From positions 30,470,505 to 30,534,504 of the forward strand of contig CM026571.1 of NCBI GenBank assembly GCA_015143295.1: DNA of 64,000 nucleotides. The letters run 5' to 3'. The notes under the pieces were generated by a model. That model was not told the origin of the DNA. It did not search any database and saw nothing but the letters and a program-made list of their open reading frames with translations. Below, one piece after another: positions 22,801-36,700 of this stretch (position 1 is the stretch's first letter; every line of letters starts with the position of its first letter). The stretch comes from Tetracentron sinense (Eukaryota; Streptophyta; Magnoliopsida; Trochodendrales; Trochodendraceae). The position numbers and the translations under genes are program-made.

Positions 22801-25800
22801 TTAGAAAGATTTGGAGGCATTTCCTATCCCACTTGGGGGTGCTGTTGGTTTTCCCTTCTAACTTTAATGACCTAATCTTTGGATGAGCTATCTACCGGAA
22901 GGAGGGGGGGGGGGGGGGGGGGGGGGGGAGGAGAGGAATAGAAGAGTGTTTGACAACACTTCGGCTTCAATCGAGAAAATCAGTCTTCTAATATAAAATT
23001 TGATACTCTCTTGGTGCTCGATCAGGAGTGACTTTGATGGGATCAATGTTTTAAAAAGTGTGTGAGGCTTACGCCTCGAGGCTCGCCTCGGGGTGAGGCT
23101 TAACAAAAACGCCTTGAGGCTCAATCATGAGGCTTAAATCCCATGAGGCTCCCATAAGACACACTCCTCATGCCTTGAAACTTGCTTTATGTCTATTGTG
23201 TACATTTCATTCATTAACTAAAATTAGGTTTTTAGCCACAACCGATACTTAAATGTTATTTTTTAGATTTGTTTCAACTAATTTATATAGTATTTCCTAT
23301 GTGTACGCGTGCACCCACACGAACGCACACAATGTACACGAATACACACACACACATATATATAAATATATAAATGTATCTCTCTATATATATGGTGTAT
23401 ATATATAAACTATAATCTTTGATTAATGTTTTAAATTTTCTTGTGTGTAAATTTTCTTATATTTTATTTATTTCTTAAAATTAATGAGCATGAAGCTTTC
23501 TTGTGAAGCTTACGCCTCACGCATCTTGAGGTTCTAACGCCTCGCCTCACGCCTTCACGTTTTAAAACATTGGATGGGATTGGGTGGTCTGCTTCTTTGA
23601 TTGTATTTAGTGCTTGTATATTTTCCAATTGTTCTTTGTTTTCTTTTTGCTCAGTTCGCCTATCGGTGAACCGCCCACAATGTATGTCCCTTTTCTTTTC
23701 AATATATTCTGATCTATCAATCCATTAAAAAAAAACCGTATTTGATGATAAAAGTAAATCTATACTGTAAATTTGCACCATTATGCTTAAGAAGTTTCGA
23801 GTTCTCAAAACTCAAAAGTATTGGATTTGCTATCAGATTGGATGAACATTTTTCAAAGTGGCTTTGGGAAGAAGAGACCTAATTTGATTTGGAGGCCTTG
23901 ATAGGGTTGTCAAGCTTAATGTAGATGGTGCTCTCTTTGTTCCTTGTCATTCGTGCCTGGAGATACAGTTGTCACGGATTTTGTGGAGGAGGGTGCTTTC
24001 TTCCATTATTCTGTTTATTTCTTTTTTTGCTATTTCAGTCTTGTGCTTGCCCAAACAGGCCCTTAGATTTTTGCATATGCATCTATTGGTGCTGGAACGA
24101 CTTTCTATTGGTTAAGACTATTTTCAGTTCTTTATTTACAAGTTTAATTCTGTTAAGAGCATCTTGTGCCAGACCTTTTGTTATTGTACTAAATACTCCC
24201 TATTATTTCATGGTTGAATCTCTATATACTTGCATAAAAAATTTACTTTCTACAACTGTCAAAGGAGGCATTTTCTTGTACCATTATAATCTTCGATGTT
24301 GATAGCTCGATATTGCAAGCATGGCTGCACCATGATCCACAAAGACCTACCTTGATTATGCTACCTATTCTGTTATACTTAAGAACATGCGTGTTAACAA
24401 GTTGACTGCAGTGTTCTTTGTGCTCCCTTTACTAGTTTGTCAAGGAAACACAATTAAGCTTTTCATATTAACTGCTGCAGGTTCTCTTATATGCTGCTGT
24501 GGCGATGGTTCTCATATTCCCTTTTGATATTTTTTATTTGTCATCTCGCTACTACATGTTAAGGACGCTTTGGCGGATAATTCTCCCACTACAGGCAAGT
24601 TGCTATTTGGTTATATTTATTGCTCCAATTATTACTTGTCAAGGACCAGATTGTTGTATAAATATCTTCTTGAAGGCAAAATTTCAAAATTTATTAATCT
24701 CTGATGAATGCTATATGTCTGTGTATCTTCTGGACTTTGACGAGGCTATGTTAATATTTCCATAAGGAATTCCCCTCCCTGTCAAGTTGGATTACTAAAT
24801 TGAATCCTACAAAGCACAAAAGAAATAAATAGAACTAAATGTACGTTGCTTCTTTCTGGATCCTGAGACATTGACAAGTCTTCAGCTTGAATTTTGGCTT
24901 GCTAACATTTGTGCCTTCCATGAATTGCTGGGAATGTACTAGAAGTCTAGAATACTTCTTCCCAGTTGTGATGTTTTTGTTTTTATATATATATTTTAAG
25001 TTCCCCTCAGATGAATATAGATATAATGCGCATATTGCCCAAGTCAAGGAGAATATATTTTGGTCTCTTGCTTCAGTGTGTGTGTGTGTGTATTTTGGAT
25101 ATAGAAATCATTTTGAATTCGTGGGGCCTATTTGGAGCTTATCACGTTTTAACTTAATTTAATGGATGTTCGCTGAATACAGGCAATTACATTTTCCGAC
25201 TTCTTCTTGGCTGATATTCTAACCTCGATGGCAAAGGTATGCATACTGTAGCCTAATTCATTCTCTAGGTCAATCTGGATGCCTCAGTTACGTTAATCTT
25301 ATGTGTTATTTCAGGCATTTAGAAAGATAGAGAGTGTTGACTTCCAAAAAAAGGAAAGAAAGATATCGGTGTTGCTTCTGAATGATTTAAATTTGTGTTA
25401 GATTTTTTAGGTTTGCTGATTTAAAAGGGGCAGTAACTCATGACAATAGGTGCTTTTAAGATAACTTTTGATTCATTTTTTCTACTGAGAATTTGAATCA
25501 TTGTTGTTATTTTTTTTGTTTCCAAGGATGTTGCCGACTTGTTTGCCTGTTGGGAAGTGTTGCATTTATCGAGGATAAAACAAGGGTTATCAATTTATGG
25601 ATTGGAAGGGGAATAATGGATGAGATATAAGGACTATATGGCATTTTACGGAGTGGGTCAAATCCAAATATATGCTCAATCATGCCTTTTTTGGTGGGTA
25701 TGGATTCTTAAAGTTGGAATCATTTTACGAGGATTGGATAAAAGTAGGGAATTTTAAATCTAACTTGGATTTGGATTTGGATTAGATCCTAGGTTTTTTC

Positions 25801-27712
25801 AGATCTTTGCCAATGCCGAGTATAAACATATAATATGCCTGAGGCATATTTGTGACACAAGTTTCCTCTTTATATAATTGATATCTTTAATTTCGACCAT
25901 TAGTCAGATTTTCCTCGTGTTGTGCCTTATTCTCGTTAGGGTTTTCCTCATCTCTTCCTCTTGTGTTGTGCCTTATCCTCGTTAGGGTTTTCCTCATCTC
26001 TTCCTCTACCCGAGTTCATTCCTGATAACTCCCCTAAATCCTAGTCCTAGCATGCCGAAACCCTAAAATGGACTCAGCCAACAAACCCACTTGCTGTCTC
26101 AATTTTAGTCAAATTGAATCACCATCAATTGCTGACGATGACCCAATCGGCCACTCCACTATTTTAGTTCTTTATATTGCAGTGCCCTACCTTCTTCTCT
26201 GGCCACCTTATTAGATCTGTAGTCGTTTTCATCTTTTTTCCGTGTCTTATTCCAATTATTTGGGTTGGGAAAATGGACCTGTAGTTGTATCCTCACAAAT
26301 CGTCAGTCGTCACCCAGACTCTCTAGTTGACTAGATCTCCTAGATCTGAAGTCTGAACCAATGCCTCTGAATCTGTTTTTATCCATTTTCTCCCCATGGG
26401 TGGATGGCGATTATGCTGGATTTGCAATCTTGCATCCCCACAAGATCACTTGGATCACACCATCTACTACTTTCTTGCTCTATACATCATCACTAGTTCC
26501 TGATCTATTGTAGACATGAGATCATTATTAGGTCTACAAGCCTTGCCTTTGGATTCTCTCTTGTGCAAGGTTTTAATTGTCGATGTCGGGCAATATATCA
26601 CACTTTGAAAATGGAATATATCAAGGGATATTATTGAAATAGTAGCTTTTTCGCTTTGCAGGGGAAAATTGGGTAAAACATAGTAGAACATTGAATATTT
26701 CGGCTAGACTTCAAGAAATATAAATATAGACATTATTGCTGACTATGGATTAACAAAAAAATTGCAAATAACAATAATGTATATAAGAGATGTAATTGAA
26801 AGGGGGCAAAGATATTTTGATACCAATATATTTTAGTCTGATCTTTATTTAACTAACATACATTGTTTCATATATCCAATAGTCTTAAATATAATTGTAA
26901 AGTCAAACAATAGTGAACTACTACCGTGATCTACACTAAGAGCTACAATTGGATCTACATAGAGTTGAACGGAGGCTCAAATTCTTCGTCTCTATCCCAA
27001 CCAGAAGGGCAATAATACTAGTTCTCTATATGACTACAATGATGTACTCAGCTCATGAGATCATCATACTATGCATATACTAACGAATATAATGGCGGTA
27101 CTTGTCCTGTTTGAGCTGAACCAAACACTTCCATTGGTGAATATTGTGGGTAATACTAATGAGTCGTCACTGTCACTGTACTGTCATGTGAGGCTATACA
27201 CCTCCATAGCTATACTCATACGGATAATACCCTGAAACATATTCATACATAACATCATAAATGGTGAGCATTGGGTTAATAATAGTGTTACCTAGGCACT
27301 TTAGTTTTCCCAAATTTTGTTGTGCTGACACTTGGACACGACATGACACTCCATGGCACGACATGACACTCCTTGATACGTGCCTATACCATGTCATAGT
27401 GACATTAACATTATGATTAGGCACATGGTACTTCAAGTATGCCATACCATTTTAAAAATACAATTGCAAGGAATTTTTTGTCAATTTGTGTTGTTTTTTT
27501 GGAAACATAGATGAAATTTTACTGGAGAGCAACGGCAACAACAACGATCAATATGTACATCTCTCTCTTCTCTTCTCTCTTGTTGCTCATTTCTATTCCC
27601 TATATTCGTATTTTTTATAACTTATGTATATACTTTTTTAAAATATTGAGGACCGGTGATCCCTCTCTTTTTATTATTATTGTTATTTAAAATTTTTGAG
27701 TTATAAATTATA

Positions 27713-27768
<56 letters not shown>

Positions 27769-30700
27769 TTTTTAAAAATATGTACGTCCGTGCCGCCATA
27801 TTGGGATTTTCAGAGCTTGCCGTGCCGAACACCTCTAGACACTTGGACACTTGGCACCCGTACCACGTGCCTAGGTAACACTGGTTAATAATAATTCTGG
27901 AAATATAAATATTAAATTTTAAAATGATTTGCTATTAAAACCTTATTAAACTATTTTTTTAAAATAAATTTTTTTCGGCCAATCTATATATTGGTTGAAA
28001 AGTAGAAACAAACATAAAGTTGAAATTGATTTGTCTAGTATTTAGAAACAAACATAAATTTGAAATTGATTGGTCTACTATTTAGCTTAATTTGTTTTCT
28101 TAAAATATAACTTTATTGTGTGTTCTTTGAAAAAACATTTCCCCACGCAAACTACCTGACAATTCTCACTAGATTTTGGTTTGTGAGGTTGACTACCCCC
28201 CCCCCCCAAATATAAGCAAATAAGGTGAAGATTTAGTGAATATAAAGAAAAAGAGGAAGTCCTCAAATATCTCAAAAGTTGGTCGACATATTATAACTTT
28301 TATTATAAAACAATTCAATTTACCACAGATTTTTTTAAAGATATTAGTGAAAGTTGCAAAATAATGCAATTAGTTGTGATATTTACACAATACTAACCGA
28401 TATATATATATATATATATTGTTTAGGCTCCGTTTCTTTGCACGTAAATGATTTTACGACATAAATTATTATGGCGTAACAGATTTTGTGTTAAAATATG
28501 AATTTTCTACCTATTTTTTGTTGGTTGGTTGGTTGCATTCTTGGAAATAAGACAGAAATTTCTTTATGTTGTGTTTGGAGATGTCACATATATTTAAAAA
28601 CCTTGCGGGAAACGTTGGACTATGCAACAAATATATGATTTGTGTTATTGCCTCAAGGCTGATATTTAAAGTTCTACTGAGTTCCCAACCAGGATCGGTT
28701 ACGTCTTAGCTTTGTTTCATCACCTGCTCGACAAGATTCCAATCCTATGCATGCCCTAATCATACAAGACTTTTTGATGAGGTGGAGGAATTCCGTGTCA
28801 AAGAGCAGATCTTTGTTCTTATCTAGAAATAGATTCATCTTTACTTGCTTCCCAGATTGGTTTCTGTATGGATCTATGTATGCCTTTTCTAATATGGGTC
28901 AAATATAGGTCTTAAATTGGATCTGGATATGGTTCCTAGCCTAAGAGGATTTACAAATGACAATTTCAGCGCATATTCTTGTCAGTTTCATTCCCACAAA
29001 GAAGTTTCCTTTTCCTTTTTACATGATGAGACACTTATCCATGGAAATGCCTCCCTTATCATTGCAGACATCATAAATAGATCTTAGCTTATATGGGCGC
29101 ATATCTACTTTATTGTTTTTTCCATTTACCGAAACCATATGATTAACAATTGCAAAATGAAGCTCGAAATTTACATAGTACCGTACCATTTTGGGCTTGA
29201 GCACACTGCACACCAATATATTGTCAAATTCAGCATTGTTGAACCACAACAATAATTTATATGCTGGATTCGACTTAAATCTGGATTGGAATATGGTTCT
29301 TGGTCTAAGGGGATTCACGAAATATGGTTCTTGGTCTAAGGGGATTCACGAAACGATGACTTACTTGGATGCATCTTCCTGTCATTTTGTTTTCCAATAA
29401 AAGGGAAGTTTTCTTTGCCTTATTACATGAGGCGGCATTTTTTTTCTAGTAAAAGGGAAGTTTTCTTTACCTTACAAGTCATTTGGTAAACTCTAAAAAT
29501 TAGAGCTTATTTTTTGAAAAATAAGTGCTTATTCTGAAATATGACTGTTTGGTTAAATTCTAATCCAATGTCTATATATTTTAGCATAAGAGGTTTTTAC
29601 TTCTAAAATAATAATTAACCTCAAGGTTACTTAAAAAAAAAAAAACAAACTCAAGGTTACTTTTTTAGAGCTTATTGTGCTAAAGCGAGTAGAGGTTTAT
29701 TTGCGCACATGTGCATTTGATTCACTAAAAACATACTTTTATGCCCTTAACATTTTTTGTAAATGCCTTTTATATCCGTTATACTTTTTGAAAATGCCTA
29801 TTCTATCCCTTCCACTACAAATATCCCTCAAAAAGTGCTTATTTATATGTTTTACCAAATAACATATTAGAAACAAGGGCTCCCCCCACCCCCCACCCAA
29901 AACAAATTTGATTTTACTAAACAAACTATTATAACACAAGACCTAAGATAAACAACTCTTATTTTATAGATTTAATCTAAATAGCTTTTATTAGGCCATA
30001 TAAGAGTTTCCAAACACCCCTTAGCTGTGGAAATGTCTTAGTTAATATGGATGCATATCCACTTTATCATTTTTTCTTCACTCATACCAATGTGATATGT
30101 CAATTGTGAAACAAAACTTTAATTGTACATAGTATCATACCATTTCAGTCTGACACACTGATATCTTGTTAAATTTAGTATTATTGTGTATTGTACCACG
30201 ACAATCATTTATTTATATAAAATTCGATTTTTTATCATATTTATTTATATGCATAATTACATATAACTTATTATCATCAATGCCTTATATGAAATATTTG
30301 CGGTCGGCAAAATGAATCCTGTTCCTCCGTTTCATTCTATTAAAAGCCACAACTTCAATTTAGGTTGGTTGACAGCTGGTATAGAAAAATCCTGCTAAGG
30401 TTTCTTAACTTACATGTTATGCATAACATAAATCTAAGTAACTTTTGATTTTCATATCATCATGCTTATGTTCATTAAAATTTCTTGACTCTTTATGTTA
30501 TGCATCTAAGTAACTTTAGATTTTCATATTAGTGCTTATTGTGTTGTATATTATAACATGTTAAAATTTCTTGACTATTTTGATCATTTCACTATGTATA
30601 TTTCAATGCACTTGCGTGCTCATATCTAATGATGCTTGCTGCCAAGCATGGACTAAAATTCTACTGTATCTTATCGGGCCACAGGCCATCGGTATTACTG

Positions 30701-33700
30701 ATACCAATAATTAAAACTATGCATGCAGCTAAACTTGTACTAAAATTCTATTCCCAGTTGACGTTTGTCTTCAGGAGTGTTAGCATCAATTCTTTACGAA
30801 AATGCTTTCCACATTTGGATTTATCTTCATTGTCTACTTATGCATGGCATTTTTTGTTGTACTACTTTAGGAATATTAAGGAACTTAATGTACTAGTTTC
30901 TGCTTGTAAAATATTAGTTGTTTGTATTCTTCTTGATGTTTCTTATAATTGTTAATCTTCTGCAGGTGTTTTCAGATTTGGAGCGTTCTGTCTGTCGAAT
31001 GGTCCATCGACAGGTTAATGTTTTAGTGTTGAAGCTGCTGGTTGTGCTTATATTCTGATAAAGGCTAACTAGCCTTGGCATTTGTTCTTTATGAGATCCT
31101 CTTCTTTTTTGCCCCAACAGAACCAAGTTAACTCTTTTTTTTTTGTTTCTTCATATTCTCTACAGCTTTGAATTACTTTCTTTGCAGTATTCTATTATTT
31201 GTATTATCATCTGTGTGCAAACTATAGTAAATGAGTCTTCTAAATTTCAGTTAATTATTACACTGAACTACTCTACTTTGTAGAATAAATGCAGTTCTTA
31301 ACTTCTGCTTCTGGTTTTTCAAGGCAGTTACTCTAATAGTTGAGATTAGAGCTTGTTTTGTCATGTTGAGTTATGACTACATGGAATTGTTTTTCCAGAA
31401 TCTATTTCATTTAAAATATAAGGGTGCATTTGTGTTCCTCGAATTGGATTCTACCCAAAGAATTGAATTCCATGAAGTTGAAATCCATTGAATTGAATTC
31501 CACATAGTTCAGAATTTTTCCACTTGGATACACTGCTGATTAGATGGAATTTTTTTTGATCAATAACTCTTTTTATTAAGAAGAAAGAAAGATACAAGAA
31601 CAAGGCGAAAGCCCTACTGGTTTACAAGAAAGTAAACATAACCCCGCCCATTCTCCTATACCTGAGCCTACTCTTTCAATCTCAAGGAGCTAATACAAAA
31701 TGTCCTGAATTTCCTCCCTTGAGTAATGTAAGCCTACCCACTTCAATAATGCCCAACGGACTCGACTGCAAATCCGGGGTGTTGAGGCCGATGTGTCTTC
31801 GAATACCCTGCGATTCCTTTCTAACCATAGGGTCCACGAATAGCCCCCGAAAGCGCTCCCCAAACCTCCTCGTGAACCCCCGACTCGTGATCTCGAATCC
31901 AACAATCTAGGAGAAGACGAAATGAAGGTGGGGTTGCCCAGACCTCCCCCACGCGAGATAAGTAGTGCCATACCTCCGATGTTACCGGGCAGTGCAAAAG
32001 AAGATGATCCACTGTCTCTTCCGCTTGGTGGCACATGTAGCACCAGTTCGCCAAGCTCCATCCTATGTGCTGCAGATGATCTCCAGTTAAAAGTTTGTCC
32101 AATGACGCAGTCCAAAGAAAAAAGGAAACCTTAGAAGGTGTCCCGGGATTCCACACTACTCTATGGAGGAACGAATTCCCCGAGAAAGAGGCCAAGGACT
32201 GATACAAGTTGCTAATCGAGAAGCGCCCTTGGCTGCCCCTAGCCTACATTCTACAATCCTTAAGCTCTGGACAAATAGGAACCGAGGATATGCGCTCCAG
32301 AAGTCTTGTGAAGTCGCTGATTTCCCAATCGTTTAAATCTATCCTCATCCTTGGGCACCAGATAACTCCGCCTGAACCTCTCTCGTATAATTCCTCCACG
32401 AGGGCTTCCCTATTTGAGAAATATCGAAAAGGCCTCCGAAATCATCCATGAGTCGAGTGAAGCCTGACCAAATGTCCTACCAAAACCTGATCTTCGACCC
32501 TCGCCCCACCCTAAATCTGAAGAAAGGCACTACTAGACCGGCGTTAGCCATGATGCCCTTCCACAACCCCATCCCATGGGTACCCCTGACCTCCTGAGGA
32601 ATCCAACAAGAAGTCTCCCCGTACTTGGCTGCTATCACTGCTCTCCACAAACTTTCCCTATCTTCCTCAAATCTCCACACCCACTTTCCTAGCAAAGCTT
32701 TGTTCATTCGAATGAGAGATTTCAAATTCAACCCTCTTTCCTTAGGACGATACATTTGGGCCCAAGCAACTAGGTGGTACTTGGCTCTGTCCTCTCTATC
32801 ATTCCAAAGGAATTCCCTCTGATGCCTTTCTATAGTTTGCGCCACTGAACGAGGAATTACGAGAGCCGACATAAAATACATTGGGAGACTTTGCAATGTG
32901 CTTCGGATCAAGGTCAATTTGCCCCTTTTCGAGAGATACGATGCCTTCCACCCTGACAATCTTCTAGCTATTCGATCTAACACTGGATTCCAAACTGACT
33001 TCTCCTTATATTTCGCTCCCAGAGGCATGCCTAGATACATAGAAGGGAGGGTCCCTACTACACACCTGAGGCACATGGCTAAGTGATCAATGATGGCCAC
33101 TTCCCCCACCCTCATGATTTCCGACTTAGCTAGGTTCACCCACAATCCTGACACCGCCTCAAAATAGCGAAGGATGCATCTAATATTTAGAAGATCCCTC
33201 CGTGAAGCCCTGCAAAAAATAAGTGTCGTCCGCGAACTGTAGATGGGAAATCCTCAAACCATCCCTACCAACCCGAAAGCCTTCGAAAAGAGATCCTTTG
33301 CCTTTTGCCAACATCCTACTTAAAGCCTCCGATACAATAACGAAGAGAAAAGGGGAAAGGGGATCCCCTTGCCTCAATCCCCGAGTGTTGGGGAAATACC
33401 CCTCTGAACTTCCGTTGATCAGAATAGAGAAAGAAACCGTCGTCATGCAAGACTGCATCCAAAGCCTCTACTTCCACCCGAAGCCCATTCTGCCTAGAAT
33501 GTAATTCACAAACTCCCAGTTCACATGATCGTAGGCCTTTTCCATGTCCACCTTGCAAAGAATGCCCGGTTCCTTTGCCTGCACCTTTGAATCGATACTC
33601 TCGTTAGCAATAAGGATCCCATCTAGAATTTGGCGCCCACCCACAAACACACTTTGTTGAGGAGAGATGAGATAGACCATTACTCTCTTGAGACGCTCCG

Positions 33701-36700
33701 CCAACACTTTAGATAATATTTTGTACACGCTATTGACTAGACTTATGGGCCTGAAATCTTTGAGCTCCTCCGCCCCTTCTTAGGGTTCAAAGCTAAGAAA
33801 GTGCTATTCAAAATTCTATCAAACCTCCCAGAAACATGAAGCTCCTCCATGACTTCCAAGAACTCACGCCCCACTATCTTGCAACAACTCCTGAAGAACT
33901 CTATGATAAACCCATCTCGGCCTGGAGCTTTGTCACAAGCCAAACCACGAACCGCCTCTAAAACCTCTGTTTCCTCAAAGGGTGTCTCGAGACCCGCCCT
34001 CTAATCCGGAGTTAGTTCCGCAAAACTAAGCCCATCTAGCTTAGGTCGCCATCTTTCCCTTTTGCAGTACATGTTCTTATAATAAGAAATCACTTTTGCT
34101 TTGATCTCTTCCTCCTCTACACACACCATCCACCCTCAATTTGGCTATAAAATTTCTCTTCCGGTTAAAGTTCGCTATTCTATGAAAATATTTGGTGTTC
34201 CCATCCCCCTCTTTGAGCCAACGAGTTCTTGCTTTTTGCTTCCAATTTATTTCCTCGAGCTTGAGCGTTGAGATATACTCCATCTTCTTAGCTTCTCGCT
34301 CCCTTGATTCTGGAAGAGAGAGATCTCGCGCCTACTCCAATCTGTCCAAAGCTTCAATCTCCCGAAATAACCCTGCAAGCCGAACCTGAATGTTTCCAAA
34401 TACCTCCTTATTCCAAATTCGTCAGTGAGCTCTCAAGGTTTTCAACTTAATCCCAAATCGAGTGCTAGCTGACCCCCACCCCCTTGTCTGACTCCACACC
34501 TCGGCTACTACGGCTTTAAACCGGTCATCCTCCAACCACATGTTATCGAATTGAAAGGGACTAGCCCCCCCCACAAACCGCCCCGGCTCCAATAAAATTG
34601 GCACATGATCCGAGATGGGTCTGGGGAGGGAAGACTGAATTACGTTAGGGAAATGCGACTCCTAATCCTGACAAACCAGAAATCAATCAATACGGCTCAC
34701 TGACCGGATGTTACCCGCTTGAGACCAGGTGAACTGAGCTCCCCTCAAAGGATAGTCTATCAAACCGTAGCGACTAACAAAATCGTCAAACCTCCGCATC
34801 TTGGGAGTAAAAGCATTGCCTCTGAGCCTCTCCGAGGGAAACCGGGTGCTGTTGAAGTCCCCTCCTAAACTCCAAGGCTTGCCCCACCTCACGATGACAT
34901 CCTCCAATTCAGCTCACAATTCGGAGTCTTCATTCCTCCCAACCGGACTATACACCCTTGAGAAAACCCAAAAGAAATCCTCCCCCATCAACCTACATAA
35001 GATGGAAATTGAATATGCCCCCACCTCTGACTCCATCACTTCCATCCTGGATTTATCCCACATGAGCAAAATTCCCCTTGAAGCTCCCAATGACGGAAGT
35101 TCAATCCAACCCGGTTGCTCATCTCCCCATATCTCTTTGATATAAAACTCCCAAATTGTTATTAATTTGGTCTCCTGGATGCAGACTATCGACGGGTGTT
35201 TGGAGCTAACGAAATTCTTTAGGGCCACTCTCTTCTCTAACTGACCCATACCCCTGATGTTCCAAGACAAGATGGAAAAGCTGTTCATCTGTATACCTGA
35301 AAATCCCTCTCTGACTGCGAACTTGCAAGTTCCCCTTTCCTGTTGGATCTGTCGTAATTTACATTGCATTCTAAGCGTCTTAACTCCTTCGCTGATGCAC
35401 TCCTACGACCCCCACTTGTCTTACTTTTCGATCTGCCCCTGTCTCCCTTGAGCCCCCCTTCAATGGTCTAGAAAATCCTGGCAGTTTCTGAGGCCCTACC
35501 GTCCGAGGAGAGACCCAACTGGTTCCCTACCTCCCCAATCTGATTGACCACCCAAGTAAAGACCTCCTCCTCGCACATCTGGGGAAGAACTGCCTGAAAC
35601 TCCCTCTGACCCTCGCCACTCTCCCTTGAAGAAGGGTGGGAGGAAACCTCTGCTAAAACCTCGGTCTCTACTGAACCCTGTACTACCATCCTTTGTTCTT
35701 CCACGATCAAATGGGCCTCCACCGACCTCTCTGTGCACTGGTCTAGAATGACTGCGACTCTAGACGACTCCTGAACCTCCCCCGTATCTTGAGGTTCGAG
35801 CTGCTCAACTGATTTATGGGGTAAGTCACTTGCTGTTTGCCCAAGATCCTGCTCCCCGTCCTTTTCTAACCTCGCCTGGTATGCCTGCGTCCCATGGACC
35901 GACCCTTTGAACTCCTACGGCTCCTGCCGAAACTCAGACGGTATCGGCTTGAACATCAATGGTGTATAGTGCTCCAAATCAGAGCCCTCTGATTCCACGT
36001 CCCAGAATCGTCCCTCCAATTTGAACTCCTATGGCTCCTGCCGAAACTCAGACGGTATCGGCTTGAACATCAATGGTGTATAGTGCTCCAAATCAGAGCC
36101 CTCTGATTCCACGTCCCAGAATCGTCCCTCCAAGGAACTTTTTGTTGAGAAGGGATTTGGCCCGAGTTTACCTGCTGAGTTCAAACCACTCTCGCTGCGT
36201 CTTCGCCCCAATACTGGAGTGGAAAAAATTTTGCACTCCGGAGGTCAGTCTGCTGGCCTCGCCCTGCTCCCTCTCTTCCCCCTCGATGGTCCCCTTAGAT
36301 GATTTTGAGTTTATATCCTCAGAGAGTGATTTAGGGCTTGCCGGACCTGACTTGAGCATCTCGTTACTCCTTTCAGGAGGATGGGCCCCTGACTTAGAAG
36401 AAGATGGCTATAAACCCTGCCCAACTGGCTTCGAGCCCTGATGAAGAGGCCTTAATCCCTTCGTTGCACTGTGGGCTTGAACTGTTGGGCCCAAACACCT
36501 GCCTCCCGATAAAACACCAGTGGGCCCATGACTAAAAAGACTGCCTTGGGGTTCAAGCCCTGTTGGGCTGGGCCTAGAGGTAAACTCAGAAGCTGGTGCG
36601 GCCCAAACCTCCAAATGGGCCTCTGCCCTATCCGCCTCCTTGATTGAAGCCAGCTCATACCTACTCGATTAAAGGTTGAGGTTGACTCAGTACTGGCTGA

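Larger units (their letters stand above)
14080..23740 (+). mobile_element. L1-type LINE, broken and split by Helitron and hAT insertions
   Basis: The segments follow normal LINE order: an ORF1/inter-ORF-like stretch (about 14080-14290, weak), endonuclease (14640-15420), RT linker and RT (15700-16590), RT continuation (21344-21850), a reverse-transcriptase zinc-finger region (22400-22800), a C-terminal region with [12 protein letters not shown] (22935-23043) and a 3' tail ending in an A-rich run near 23735. The gaps correspond to separate insertions at about 15430-15700, 16592-21343 and 23044-23572. Many stops and frameshifts, including one at about 21365, make it inactive. The C-terminal block matches the antisense LINE at 31552-38170 ([12 protein letters not shown]), so the two belong to related families. 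Confidence 0.82.

Noticed and set aside
22888..23124. Pro-rich minus-strand open frame
   Set aside because: It results from the G run at 22904-22928 inside a + strand LINE and crosses a hAT border.
27715..27765. Origin-like or scaffold-attachment AT tract
   Set aside because: A plain (TA)n microsatellite inside a MITE; no further evidence.
32477..33154. Independent 225-codon host gene on the minus strand
   Set aside because: The product is the post-RT region of the LINE ORF2 and is collinear with the neighbouring RT and zinc-finger pieces.
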